Part shown: one piece after another, positions 33,901-42,230 of the stretch
How positions within the stretch are numbered: the first letter of the stretch is position 1
How the letters are laid out: every line of letters starts with the position of its first letter
Origin: Linepithema humile
Lineage: Eukaryota; Arthropoda; Insecta; Hymenoptera; Formicidae
Reading direction: 5' to 3'
Length of the DNA: 64,000 nt
NCBI RefSeq assembly: GCF_040581485.1
Contig: NC_090135.1
Span: forward strand, 4,395,001 to 4,459,000
Program-made: the position numbers and the translations under genes
Notes under the pieces: generated by a model
What the model saw: only the letters and a program-made list of their open reading frames with translations
Database searches by the model: none
Told to the model about the DNA's origin: nothing

Positions 33901-36900
33901 GTGTATTTTCGAAGTGCATACCATTAGAATTGTAAGAAAAATTAAGTCGCTTTTGGAAATTATAAAAAATTTTATGTAACAAAAGTTACAGTTATAGTTA
34001 TAGTTTCCGGAAGAGAAACTATAACTTTATTTTTGTTATAATTCTGACAATGCACATTTCAAAAATATATATTGTTAAAATAAGCGATATTTGGCATTTT
34101 TTATAAACGTTTATTTAATGATAAAAATATTGTCTTTAGTTTATATGTAGATAAAACTGCAAAATGTTCTCTGTTAGAAAGTATTATATTTTTCCTGCTT
34201 CCTATATGCATTTAAAAATAATAGCTAATTAGTTTCAACAACTTCCCATGGGACACTGACATACAGGATGAATCATCAAACGTTAGCTCCTTAAATAAAT
34301 CGTAAAATACTTGCTATATGAAAAACTTATTCAAACAAAAGTTGCATGGTATCAAAAATACATATAGTACAATAATCATTTTTTTGCTATCTTGCTTTTT
34401 ATCGAGAGATACAAAGGTCACCTTCGATTTTTTTAATGGAATGCCCAACATTTCTTTCCGGATTTTGATAAAGTATCCAACGCTGAGTAAAAAAATATTA
34501 TACCGGATAGGGTATACAACTTTTGTGGAACAATTTTTTCATATAGCAAGTATTTTAGGATTTATTTAAGGAGCTAACATTTGATGACTCACCCTGTATA
34601 TAGTTTTCTGTAAAATTTTTGTAATATATTTACAATATCATATTTCAAAAATTTCGAAAAAACAACAATAAAAATATAAGCAAATATTTATATTTCTGCT
34701 ATTATAAGATGCATCCAGATCAAGGACATTACAGCTATATGTTATCCCCAGCTGTATGTATTCACTTAATATACTTTTATATCTTAGATAACGTTGACAA
34801 GAAAAATAGCAGTGAATCGGAGTATTTGCCATCTGAAGATGAACTACGTTCACTGGAATATGATTACAACAAAAAATTACAACAGAAAAAGAAAGTAGTT
34901 TTAAATACAACTGTGGCCTCAGTATCAAGTGGAGATGTCTCGATAGGAAATATTATATCTGCATGCAACGATGAAGATATGTATGTAGAAAAGTCTAATA
35001 CAAAAGCGCTAAAACAAAACTATTGTTATTTCTGTTCGAAATTACAAACACAACTTCCGCGCCACTTGGAAATTGTACACCGCAATGAGCCTGAAGTTAA
35101 AAAGTTTGCCATGTTATCTAAAGGCAATCCGGAAAGAAGAAAAATAATAGATATTATTCGTAAAAATGGTAATTTCAAATTTAACACAAACTCAGAAGTT
35201 AACAATGGAAAACTTATCGTATGCAGACGTCCTAACGAAAAATATAATAAGTCTGCTACAGACTTTATAGCATGTGGAAAATGTAAAGGGTTTTTTACAA
35301 AACAAACTATACGACATCATTCTCGAAAGTGTCTTAAAAAAGATTTCAGCAAAAATAAGTGCATCATGATTATGGGCAGAAGAATAACTTGCAGAATACA
35401 CCATTTGGCAAGTGAAACATTAGCGAAAACAGTATTTCCAGTAATGAGGGAGGACGAAGTAACAAGGATTATACGATATGATGAATTGATAATATTATAT
35501 GCAAATAAACTATGTATCAAATATACAGCACAACACCAGCACGATATGATACGCGCAAGATTGCGCCTTCTTGGTCGATTCCTTTTAGCATTAAGAAATA
35601 TAAATACAAGTATTAAAGATTTCAAGTCACTCTATCATCCGAGAGTGTATTTCGACGATTGTATTTCCGCAATAAATATAGTAGCAGGATACGATAAGGA
35701 AGAAAATGTTTATAAAACTCCAGCGGTAGCGGCTAATTTATCTACATTGCTTAAACATGTGGGAAATCTACTTATTATAGAATACATAAAGACAGATGCT
35801 TCAGAGAAAAAGAAATTAGTAAAAGATTTTTTGAAGCTTTTAGTCGTAGATATTGGAACAAGTGTTAATAAAACTGTCATCGAAACACAGTCAGCGCACA
35901 AAAGACGTAAAAAGATGAATCTCCCGTCAATGCAAGATATTCAAAAATTGTATAAGCATTTGGAAAAAGTAAGAAAAGAGACTTACATGACATTAAAAAA
36001 GTCTTTTTCTTATGAAAATTGGGTTTCTTTAGCAGAGGTAACACTAACTTCAATCCATGTATTCAATAGACGACGGGCAGGAGAAATAGAGCGAATACTT
36101 ATCGAAGATTTTAAACATTATGAAAAAATAAATAAAAACATGTATAGCGACATATATGAATCATTATCAGAAGAGAATAAAAAAATAGCAGAAAATTATA
36201 GTCGATTCTGCATAAGAGGGAAATTGGGACGTACCGTGCCTGTATTATTGACGAATGAATTGCTGAAATGTATTAACACGATTTTACAATTTCGTAAAGA
36301 AGCCGAAGTGCCACAAAAAAATCCGTATGTTTTTGGACTACGTGGTTCTAATAAAAATAGATACAGGTATCTTAGAGCTTGTATTTTAATGCGCAAATTC
36401 GCACGAGAATGCGATGCAATTGAATCATCAAGTTTACGCGGTACGATTTTACGGAAACACGTGGCAACTTATTGCATACAATTAAATCTCTCTGATATCG
36501 ATGTTTCTGATTTGGCTACATTCATGGGACATGCAGAAAAAATACATCGAGAACATTATAGACAACCCTTGGCAAGCAGAGATATTCTTAAAATATCACA
36601 ATATTTAGAGGCGGTCCAAGGTAATGCACAAGATTTGAATGAATCTTCATCAGACAGCGAACACGAAGAAGATGAAGAAAATGAAAAAGTAGAAGATGAC
36701 AATAATAATAATAACGACAACAATAATACATCGACGATGTATATGGACAAAGAGAATTTATCTTTAAGTAATTATATTAGAGCTAATTTTCCATTTTTGC
36801 CTAACTGAAAATATACTAGAGAAGAACTAAAGATGTTACATAATATTTTTCACATTATCGAAAAATGACAATATTTAATTTTCTAGTTACGCACGGTTTG

Positions 36901-37549
36901 ATCTCGAAAAAGAAACATTCCATGTAATAACTGTGTGCTAATGATTTCTTGCTTACTAAATACATTGTTTGCTGGAAGATTTCAAAACTATTAGAATATT
37001 ATTAAAATATTATTCGTAACAAGTTCAATTTTTCACCTTGCGCATGTTTATTCGAAACTCATTTTTAATTGCGACAAAATATTTATTTCAGACGTACCCT
37101 CACATAATACATCTATTGATGGCATAATAATTGAGAATGAGATACAGAAAAATAATAAACGGAAAAGATCCAGTAAGTATTTTACTTCGATTAAAATTTA
37201 TATTTTGGTTGTGCGCATTATTATTATTTATCAATTTGTTTAATTTATATCTATTTTTATGATTTATCATCTATCAATTTCAATATGTATATACATTACT
37301 TTAATATATATGGTTTTTCTTCTAGCATCTCCTTATGGCAAAACCAAGAGGACGCGCTGGACAGAAAAAGAAAAAGAAACAGTCCTTCAAGCATTTGCTA
37401 TACATATGGGCAATTTAACGCTACCGTCTTTACGAGAAATTCAAGAAATAAAGAAAAAGTACAAATGTTTATCTCACCGAACATCGCCGCAAATAAAAAC
37501 ATGGATACACAATAAGCAAAAAACACTACGGCAATCTACATATGAGTGA
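21979..37549 (+). CDS. 14-exon Crypton-like tyrosine recombinase gene (unit B), apparently intact
   Basis: Exons read by eye: 21979-22114, 22406-22552, 22645-22752, 22845-22952, 23045-23152, 23244-23351, 23444-23551, 31064-31171, 31324-31437, 31943-32008, 32538-32795, 34788-36620, 37092-37172, 37326-37549. All junctions have AG/GT and all introns are phase 1. The total is 3507 nt, a predicted 1168 residues with no stop. Order: N-terminal module MYALVKFFDNIHYVC (resembles the start of ant BEN-type proteins, from memory); a linker; six 36-aa repeats; TCNKENTSI repeats; zinc-finger-like motifs; a tyrosine recombinase with Arg886, Arg1012, His1038 and Tyr1047; and a Myb/SANT-like end. BEL lies in the intron between exons 7 and 8. 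Expected chemistry is DNA strand exchange through a 3'-phosphotyrosine. Whether it is a transposase or a host protein is open. Confidence 0.75.
22641..23564 (+). repeat. Tandem array of a 36-aa exon (199-200 bp period)
   Basis: Five complete units, each with acceptor TATATTAG, a 108-nt exon (DINTKVGSVDENT ... CESFENEDTRMRL) and donor GGTGAGTTTC, start at 22645, 22845, 23045, 23244 and 23444. A sixth follows the BEL insertion at 31064. Each exon is phase 1 on both sides, so any copy number keeps the reading frame. Unit A has one copy (11670-11777). The array has expanded by whole exon-plus-intron units, probably by unequal exchange. Confidence 0.9.
23560..23564. other. Target-site duplication of the BEL element (left)
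   Basis: CTTAA here and at 30980-30984 directly flank the retrotransposon. Five bases is the usual BEL/Pao duplication length. Confidence 0.85.
23565..24688 (+). repeat. 5' LTR of BEL element (MITE-interrupted)
   Basis: 1124 bp against 972 bp for the 3' LTR. The difference is exactly a 149-bp MITE plus a 3-bp duplication. Begins TGTTAAAAAAAG and ends TCTCACAACA. It contains an internal direct repeat (AGGTTTGAGTTCGTTTGC..., period about 99 bp in the uninterrupted LTR), which may be a duplicated regulatory segment. Confidence 0.95.
23994..24142. mobile_element. 149-bp MITE inside the 5' LTR, TTA target
   Basis: Ends TAGCGTTTTCGATTATACAG / CTGTATAATCGAAAACGCTA are ~40-bp inverted repeats. TTA lies on both sides (23991-23993, 24143-24145). 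The 3' LTR has a single TTA at the same place (CTGTTAGATTACG near 30435), giving a perfect empty site. Insertion therefore followed BEL integration. The TTA duplication suggests PIF/Harbinger. Confidence 0.9.
24695..24711 (+). promoter_or_regulatory. Primer binding site, complementary to tRNA-Tyr 3' end
   Basis: TGGTCCTTCGAGCCGGA begins six bases after the LTR. It is the complement of a tRNA-Tyr 3' terminus (…TCCGGCTCGAAGGACCA) as I remember the animal sequence; the match is 17 bases before diverging. It would prime minus-strand DNA synthesis. Confidence 0.75.
24732..29969 (+). CDS. BEL/Pao gag-pol polyprotein (1745 aa), intact
   Basis: A single uninterrupted frame. Order: N-terminal gag region with RIDIPKFNGSPSEWLSFKDLF (DUF1759 type, about residues 135-155); three Cys/His clusters (CSLCASNHY..., CYNCLGPHRAAVC, CQKCGKRHH; about 350-430); aspartic protease of the DUF1758 type with LIDQGSEISLIS (about 478-490); reverse transcriptase with YVDDIFGG as the catalytic box (about 890-897); RNase H-like region with GFCDASQSAICATVY; integrase zinc-binding part (HGGVQLTLLF ... 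CVRCARF) and core (ISDCGTNLKG ... FGGKWEAGVK); and a DUF5641-like C-terminus ending near 1745. Length and order are those of a full BEL polyprotein. No env ORF follows. With intact LTRs this is a plausible autonomous element; expression is not shown by the sequence. Confidence 0.95.
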   Translation: MRPSHIENRLEQQLTLKDFILNSVDNLIKIGMANVTSHRVLARLSALKETWEKFSIIHEAISLAMTKVTQEEKLQLQRHTYFSENLYSSTYEFYLDAVEKMNSLLEQDSESNNEIPSIQASCQSSNAPIFFHHARLPRIDIPKFNGSPSEWLSFKDLFSSLILANPTLSSVEKLQYLKTSLIGTASHFLKNTTLTADNFQKAWDALICFYENKRLLVNSALHSLMNLRRMTKESATEMEHLYTNITQIYRTLETLKRPVNTWDDIFVYIAVQRLDSDSVKAWEHHLGSVKEPPTWNQFSEFLMTRLLSLQAFEKSRIGKFSTSSHPTTAKAHFQGKAKDTHSNNLSSCSLCASNHYILNCPQYISKSIQQRIDLINKHKLCYNCLGPHRAAVCRITKRCQKCGKRHHTTIHQNAYSKSNNSTAATSTSKNSAATESSYKETNVLHSTIEKPIKSCILLATAQILVISDKGEVTTAKALIDQGSEISLISERLVQSLYLTRNYSSVSLIGIGGTKANKTKGLAHFKIRSRFDSKSEIYISAYILPKLTTSLPSVQVKRQNWPHLEGLQLADSNFTIPGTIDIILGADIYAQIIEDGIKKGGINSPIAQRTKLGWIISGPTDNNTSSETSQVYHISTDNELHDLLQRFWKLEEISSLNTASLTTDEQECEKHYQLTHSRDQNGRYIVRLPFKKSATKLGDSRSKARQMIKNLSNKFEKDPKYARAYSDFLTEYEKLEHMKQVPASLPEPELAYYLPHHGVTRNTSLTTKLRVVFNGSSPTTTGVSLNDLLHVGSKLQTDVFDVLIWFRQFRYVFSSDIEKMYRQINVHQEDWNFQRIFWINQDKDILTYQLTTVTYGLACAPFLALRTLTQLINDEGARFPLAIPSITQGRYVDDIFGGADSISGTQDIVHQLTSLCKAGGFSLQKWISNHPAILESISQEKQTDSTFVQFNKSTIIHVLGLHWNPSTDIFHFSVSSSIPTIMTKRIILSTIAKVFDPLGLLAPIIITAKIFIQELWSIKLGWDDPLSLPISKKWTNFLKQLQDIPKLNFPRWINFKSDNDFEIHGFCDASQSAICATVYIRSTDQQSKITNNLICSKTKVAPLKKMTIPRLELSGAVLLTNLVSRVSQILKLNHVPLFMWTDSAIVHTWINNHPSRWKDFVHNRVCLIHETLPQAIWKFIPGTENPADCATRGLTPTQLLQHTIWWSGPNWIIQDSTLWPQAPHSLPQKENLEERASKVLVTNIQSKEPWDLIHKYSSLTRLLRITALCMKAISRFRKSQNPSLNTSITTQELEKARTYWLKNVQNSFFFQEQKLLSKGNRLPRSNHLIRLTPFLDSNGLLRVGGRLQSSLLAENSKHPVILPRKSPFTSLIISDAHQRTMHGGVQLTLLFIRSNYWIIGGRAPVRSFILKCVRCARFRQNRAQQLMGQLPPERLTPSRPFLNSGVDYAGPLYIKNWKGRNSRKYKAWISLFVCLSTSAVHIELVTDCTAEAFIAAYKRFTSRRGICATLISDCGTNLKGADVELQNPFSTASKESEKLASLLANDGTQWRFNPPSAPHFGGKWEAGVKSVKYHIRRVIGNHLLTYEEMTTFLTQIEAILNSRPLCPFTDDPEDLQALTPAHFLIGGTLNTIPEPSLEAIKISHLSRWQLTRQMLDSFWSHWSKECLQRYLAIYKWNRETPPLREGALVLVVDERYPPSKWPLGRVIVSHPGKDGKVRVVTIRTQTSTLKRPIVKLCPLPVSAACT
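29993..30007 (+). promoter_or_regulatory. Polypurine tract of BEL element
   Basis: GAAGGCGGGCGGAAA directly abuts the TGTT start of the 3' LTR, the expected position of the plus-strand primer. Confidence 0.75.
30008..30979 (+). repeat. 3' LTR of BEL element (uninterrupted)
   Basis: 972 bp, TGTTAAAAAAAG...TCTCACAACA. Apart from the MITE in the 5' copy, the only difference I see is ATAAAGATT here versus ATGAAGATT in the 5' LTR. Internal direct repeats start at 30392 and 30491. Confidence 0.95.
31064..31437 (+). CDS. Exons 8-9 of the recombinase gene (after BEL)
   Basis: 31064-31171 is the sixth 36-aa exon (INTKVGSVDENTHTE...). 31324-31437 encodes SFIRTTNFVNENENNGEAN...VLITL (38 codons). Acceptor TATTAG and donor TTTAG|GTAAG are intact; in unit A the equivalent acceptor is AAG. 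Both exons are phase 1 symmetric. No function is known for these acidic, Asn-rich segments. Confidence 0.7.
32538..32795 (+). CDS. Exon 11: TCNKENTSI repeat exon
   Basis: 86 codons between acceptor TTTGACAG and donor CATG|GTATGT. It contains six or so tandem copies of a 27-bp unit coding TCNKENTSI, then a Pro/Ser-rich end (PVPLSVLSPISSPVPALHG). The copy at 13144-13401 in unit A has the same repeat number. It is low complexity and probably disordered. Confidence 0.7.
33714..34257. mobile_element. Imperfect foldback MITE (~544 bp) in intron 11
   Basis: AGTGTCTCATGGGAAGCTGCTGAAATTAATTG at the left pairs with the inverse of the right end (CAACAACTTCCCATGGGACACT), and AATAAACATTTATTTA-type blocks pair inside. 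It has no ORF. Mismatches throughout suggest it is old. Confidence 0.65.
34264..34596. mobile_element. Tc1/mariner-like MITE in intron 11, TA target
   Basis: CAGGATGAATCATCAAACGTTAGCTCC / reverse of GGAGCTAACATTTGATGACTCACCCTG, arms of about 65 bp, flanked by TA on both sides (34262-34263, 34597-34598). The internal ORF of 83 codons spans part of an arm and has no motif. Confidence 0.7.
34788..36808 (+). CDS. Exon 12: zinc fingers and tyrosine recombinase core, with alternative acidic tail
   Basis: An open exon after acceptor ATATCTTAG. It contains CYFC...RHLEIVH (C2H2; about 35024-35080), then CGKC...RHHSRKC (C-x2-C-x10-H-x4-C; about 35273-35332), then the catalytic domain. That has FNRRRAGE at 36062-36082 (first Arg of the R-x-x-E motif), TILRKHVATY at 36443-36472 (second Arg; the usual preceding His is Thr), MGH at 36524-36532, and HREHYR with Tyr at 36557-36559. 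GH to Tyr is nine residues, as in lambda integrase. A CAAG|GTAATG donor at 36620 (phase 1) joins to exon 13. If it is not used, translation continues through an acidic, Asn-rich tail to TGA at 36806-36808. The fold is the Crypton/DIRS-type tyrosine recombinase; the exact family needs a profile search. Confidence 0.85.
37092..37549 (+). CDS. Exons 13-14: basic linker and Myb/SANT-like C-terminus
   Basis: 37092-37172 encodes VPSHNTSIDGIIIENEIQK and a KRKRS basic patch. 37326-37549 encodes TKRTRWTEKEKETVLQAF ... IKTWIHNKQKT, ending TYE-stop. Three helices with W and W/I spacing resemble Myb/SANT-like DNA-binding domains found at the C-terminus of related fish and cnidarian recombinase-like proteins (from memory). 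Phase-1 joins give D at the 12/13 and T at the 13/14 junctions. These exons are preserved in unit A. Confidence 0.65.
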
Positions 37550-37743
37550 TGTCATTATGGTAATTGCAACTGCTTTAATTGTTGTTTACTACAAGATATT
37601 AATTTTTATGAAAAATGTTTAGTTTTTTTATTATGTAATTAATTCAAACATGCCTTCAAATTGATAATTTTCATGTATTCTTTCAGGATGTCATGGATGT
37701 CACAACAAAACGATGACTGAAAATTAATTAGTAGTACTGCAAA

Positions 37744-38179
37744 CAGGCGCCGCGGAACTGGGGGGGGGGGGCAGAGGGGGTGACCGCACACCCAGAGATA
37801 ATTCAGGGGGGGAGGGGCGTAGCCCCCCTGAAATTTTTCTGTTTTCTTCAAGTATTTTATGACCAAAAATATTGAGTATCAAATATTTACATCAAAGATG
37901 AAAAAATGGGTTATTTTTTTCTTTTTTTCTTCTTTTTTCTTGCTTTTTTTTTTTACTATTTACTCATTCAATTGAAATACACTATATAACGAAGAAAATT
38001 AAGCGCATTAAATTAATTAGAACAAAATATTTTTTGTACATTTATACTACCCACTAAGTGGCCTATTATTTGGTGTTTGAATGGAGTTACATATATATAC
38101 ATATATTTATTATGAATATATTATGTATCCCCTTTATAAATTTTGCCCCCTCAGATAAAAAATACTTCCGCGGTGCCTG
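37744..38179. mobile_element. hAT-like MITE in unit B
   Basis: Same insertion as 15206-15642, with ends CAGGCGCCGCGGAA / TTCCGCGGTGCCTG and flanks ACTGCAAA/ACTGCAAG. It is nearly identical to the unit-A copy, so it serves as a marker of how recent the duplication is. Confidence 0.8.
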
Positions 38180-38766
38180 ACTGCAAGCAAAAAAATTATC
38201 TTTTAATTTTACATTGTATTTTTATTCAGTCAATGCATTTTGAAACATTATTTTCTTTTTAGAATACTACTATATTAATGTAATACAATATTATATATAA
38301 TTAATAATTATACTGCACCTTTTGGCAAATAAAACTTTGGTATTGCTAAAATAACCAAATTCCTTCCAGTTAGCATAAAAGTACGCTTACTCAATCATAT
38401 CATTCACTTCGTCGGAAAATTATAAGATTGGAAGAGAGTGAGAAGGGGGAGGGGGGAAGTAGGAGGGAGGGAGAGACTCTCTTACATATAGTATTGACTT
38501 TTTAGTATCAAACATATCGATATATTATGTGTATTTAATAAGATACATTATATTATAATTTGGAGCAAGCATTTTTTATACTTTTTATAATGATTATAAT
38601 ACAAGAAGTATACAAACGCAACGTAAGTCTGACAATTTTCCAATTATTATTCAATTTCTTTTACCTTTAGTGAGATCTTAGATTTAAAATCTGTATTAAA
38701 TATATATAATGTTATATTTTATCATAAGTATAAGATTATAATGCAGTATTGCTTTTTATTTTTATA

Positions 38767-38883
38767 TTAGGTATTAATACAAGGTAGGATCTGTCGATGA
38801 AAATACATATAAAGAGACAGCAGCACAAAACAAAGCTATATATATATCTTTTGGAAACGAAGACACTCGAATACAATTAGGCG
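38767..38883 (+). pseudogene. Degenerate downstream copy of the 36-aa exon (unit B)
   Basis: Counterpart of 16236-16345, with the same GGCGAG donor lesion and the same AT-rich interruption. It is therefore older than the tandem duplication. Confidence 0.7.
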
Positions 38884-38959
38884 AGTTTCTTTAAAATTGA
38901 AAATTATGATTACTATTTTATCGTAAGTATTTAATAATAATATATTCTTGCTCTTTACT

Positions 38960-39668
38960 TTTATAAATAAAAGAGATTAATTAATGATTGAAACACAATT
39001 AGGCATATATGTTGCGTATACTCTATATATACTGTTGTATTAAAAACAATTATTGTTTAATACTGTTGTATTAAAAACACTAAATAAAACACTTGCTTTT
39101 AATTATAATGTATCTTATTATATACACAAAAGAAATTGTTTCATGTTACTAAAATAACCATGTTCCTTTAAGCATAAAAGGATGCTTATACAATCACACT
39201 TCTTCGAAAGAACAAGACTTGCAAGACTTACAGATCCGCTTACAAAGCACAAGAATATCACTTGAACCTCCTTACATTAAAAATAATCAAAATATAACAT
39301 AAATATGCAGCGCAATATTAAGATCTCATTCGTACCGCAATCTTATCAGAATAAATGTCATTATCAGCATTCAGTCTTGCTTTACGTGGAATAAATAGTC
39401 AGAAAACATTGTAGCGTATGTTTCTAACACTAGTATATGTTGCATAGGAAAAAATTGCATTATTTCCAGCAAAACTACAGATTTCACCACTGAAAATAAA
39501 AGAGATTGATAAATGACTGAAATACGATGAAGCATATGTGTTACATATACTTTATATATGTATACTTGTATTATAAACAATTAAACAAAAAAAACACTTG
39601 CTTCTAATTATAATGTATCTTATTACATTCACTTAAGTACTTACCCCGTGTTGCTAAATTAATCATAT
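38960..39668 (-). repeat. Inverted AT-rich repeat copies (unit B)
   Basis: Same pair of reverse-complement repeats as 16440-17125. Homology of units A and B ends near 17128 and 39668, just after TTGCTAAATTAATCATA. Confidence 0.6.
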
Positions 39669-39679
39669 AGTTAGAAAAT

Positions 39680-39856
39680 ATGACCCTTGCCATTTCTTGC
39701 TAAAACGTTCACTGGGTATCTACGTCTATCACTATACAACGCTTTGGTAATATCTTTTTTAACAATGATTGTGTTTGACTTACACACATAACAAATTTTT
39801 TGATAATATTCAATAAAATATTATTAAAAAATTTGACTAAAGCGTACATTTTTATC
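39680..39856 (-). pseudogene. Inverted exon-1 copy at the end of unit B
   Basis: The minus strand begins with ATGTACGCTTTAGTC near 39850 and ends at CAAGAAATGGCAAGG near 39688. It has a ~30-bp AT-rich insertion after the first codons, and the donor GT is changed to GC. The same insertion is present in the copies near 10005 and 18990. Confidence 0.55.
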
Positions 39857-40069
39857 AATTTTTATTCAGATTAATTTTAATAGAGGAGGTTATCAAGATT
39901 AATATAGATTTCTCTCATACACAGTCACGAGCGTACGCATGCTTGCTCATGCATGCACGTCCATGTACGAACACATAGGAACATGCACAAACAGGCGCGG
40001 ACACGCATGAGTACGTTTCGTTAAATTTAAATGCAAATAACTACGACTGAAATTGAAAAATACCGGACA

Positions 40070-40445
40070 TATAAATAGTTAATAAATAGTTAATTTTTAC
40101 TGGTTTATTTTATGCAATCACAGTGATATAAAACATTTATGTCTGTAAATAAAAGAGATTAATTAATTATTGGGACATTGTTAAGATTATTTCGTTTTTC
40201 TGTATAATTTACATTTAAATTTTTTTCTGTAAAAGAAATAATAATTTGTTACACGGCGGTGACATTATATAAAATTACGAAATCTGTTTTGAAAAGAACG
40301 AATGTACAATAAGTCTAGTAATCCTTAAGCCGTAAGAAGTTGCGAATCATCACAGATTGTTCTCTACTTATTCGTTTGTGATTGATTAATTTCTGATGAC
40401 TTAAAGCTTACGACATCAATTATAGACTTGATCTAACTGCATGCA
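40070..40445 (+). repeat. Truncated start of a third tandem unit
   Basis: AGTTAATAAATAGTTAATTT through GACATTGTTAAGATTATTTCG to ACTTGATCTAACTGCATGCAAGAGTA matches the start of units A and B, more diverged, then stops at about 40445 where unrelated AT-rich sequence begins. It marks the right edge of the array. Confidence 0.65.
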
Positions 40446-42090
40446 AGAGTAGTACAGGACAGATTGGCTTGTACTATTGTGTTTTAGTAAGTCCTGTTGC
40501 AGCTAAAAAGAACAAACCCAATGTATTATATTACATACACATGAAAGCTTGCTTTATGTTGTAAAATAATAATTAAACTTCTTCAAATTGGCAAGAATGC
40601 TTTCTCAATGTTACTTTGTATAAAGAACAAGATTAGGAAGTCTTACAGAAATGTAAGTAGAATGATTAATTGTTTACAGACATAACAGCATACAAAAAAT
40701 AAAAATACATATCTATATATAAGAAATAAAGATATTGCAATCCTACGTTTCTCTACATTGCATGAAAGATATCTTAACCTCACGTGTATCATTGTCTTAA
40801 TACTTCATTATCGTGTTTTTTTAATATCAAACATATCTGCAAATCTTTTAAATCTTCCCACGAAGTGACATTAAGTAAGCATATTTTGTGCTAACTTAAA
40901 GGAATTTGGTTCTTTACGCGAAATGTGGCAAGTGTACGTAATAAGATAATAAGATAAGATACGTTACAATTAGAAGCAAGTATTTTTTTGTGCAGTATAG
41001 TTTATAATACAAGGGTATGTAGAAATATATGCAGCATAAACTTAACAGTATTCCAACCATTAATCAATCTCCTTTATTTTCAGTGATGAGATCTCTACAA
41101 TTTTGCTCAAAATAATGCATATGCTGTCTGTACAACATGTATTAGTACTTAAGGGGAAAGATGTAACTGCAATATGAGATCGTAATTTTAAAAATTGTGT
41201 TTTCTGACTATTCACTCAACCTAAAGGAAGAATGAATGCTGATGATGACAATTATTCTGGTATAATTGCTGTACGAATCAGATCTTAATGTTGCGCTACA
41301 TACTTATTATCATATTTTGTTTATTTTAATTTTAAGGAGGTGAAAGTAATATTGTTGTGCTTTGTAAGTGGATCCATAAGTCTTCCAAATCTTGTTCTTC
41401 CGACGATGTGACGTTGAATAAGCATTCTTTTGTGCTTACATAATGGAGCATGGTTATTTTAGCAACACGGAGCAAGTTCTTAAGTGTATGTAATAGGATA
41501 CATTATAATTAGAAGCAAGTACTTTTTTTGTTTATAATACAAGAGTATATATAGAGTATGCGCAACATATATGCTTAATAATATGTATTTCAGTCATTAA
41601 TCAATCTCTTTTATTTTCAGTTGTGAAATCTATGCAGTAATTTTTCAATTATATAGAATAATGTATTTTTGGATGCATAATTACTTCAAGTGATTTACAT
41701 AATTCTTCGCAAAATGTCTATACCCATTGCTGTAGCACAGATTGACTGCAGCATTCACATCCTTTATCAGTGTATTTGTGAAAAGAACATTCAAGACCAC
41801 TTTCAAAAACATATGTAAAGCATGTGAATTTATATCTGGCATAAACAGGAGTATACTTCATCTCATGATCTGTTCTTTTTTTACAAACTTTATTTGCCAA
41901 GTGTATAAACAATTGCTCCAATTAATAAACTTTAAATTCTTCGCTATCTTCTTGAGCTGCATCACTTAACCGTATTAACAAAGATTACTATTTCCATATA
42001 ATTATTTGTTGTATAGTTATATAGAGCAAGTTTTTAAATGTATTTAATGAGATACATTATAATTAGAAGCTAATTTTTTTTATTGTTTAA

Positions 42091-42230
42091 GGCTAGATTG
42101 CACAAGCATTATTTTGAATTTAAGCGAGACTTAAATATGTGTCTATCTTTATCTTTTTTTTTAAATAAATGAAGACAAATACATATTTAAATCTCGCTTA
42201 AAGCCAAAATAACGTTGGTGCAATCGTGCC
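42091..42230. mobile_element. 140-bp MITE, TAA target (Harbinger-like)
   Basis: GGCTAGATTGCAC / GTGCAATCGTGCC ends and long internal pairing (TTTAAGCGAGACTTAAATATG / CATATTTAAATCTCGCTTAAA). TAA lies on both sides (42088-42090, 42231-42233), consistent with the TWA target of PIF/Harbinger. Confidence 0.75.

Larger units (their letters stand above)
17745..40070 (+). repeat. Tandem unit B (~22.3 kb with insertions)
   Basis: The second head-to-tail copy of unit A. The size excess over unit A is accounted for by a 1.98-kb TIR element (19321-21303), a 7.4-kb BEL retrotransposon (23565-30979), extra 36-aa exons (about 1 kb), a 267-bp MITE, and about 3.1 kb of recombinase-core sequence that unit A has lost. 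A third unit begins at about 40070 and breaks off near 40445. Confidence 0.75.
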
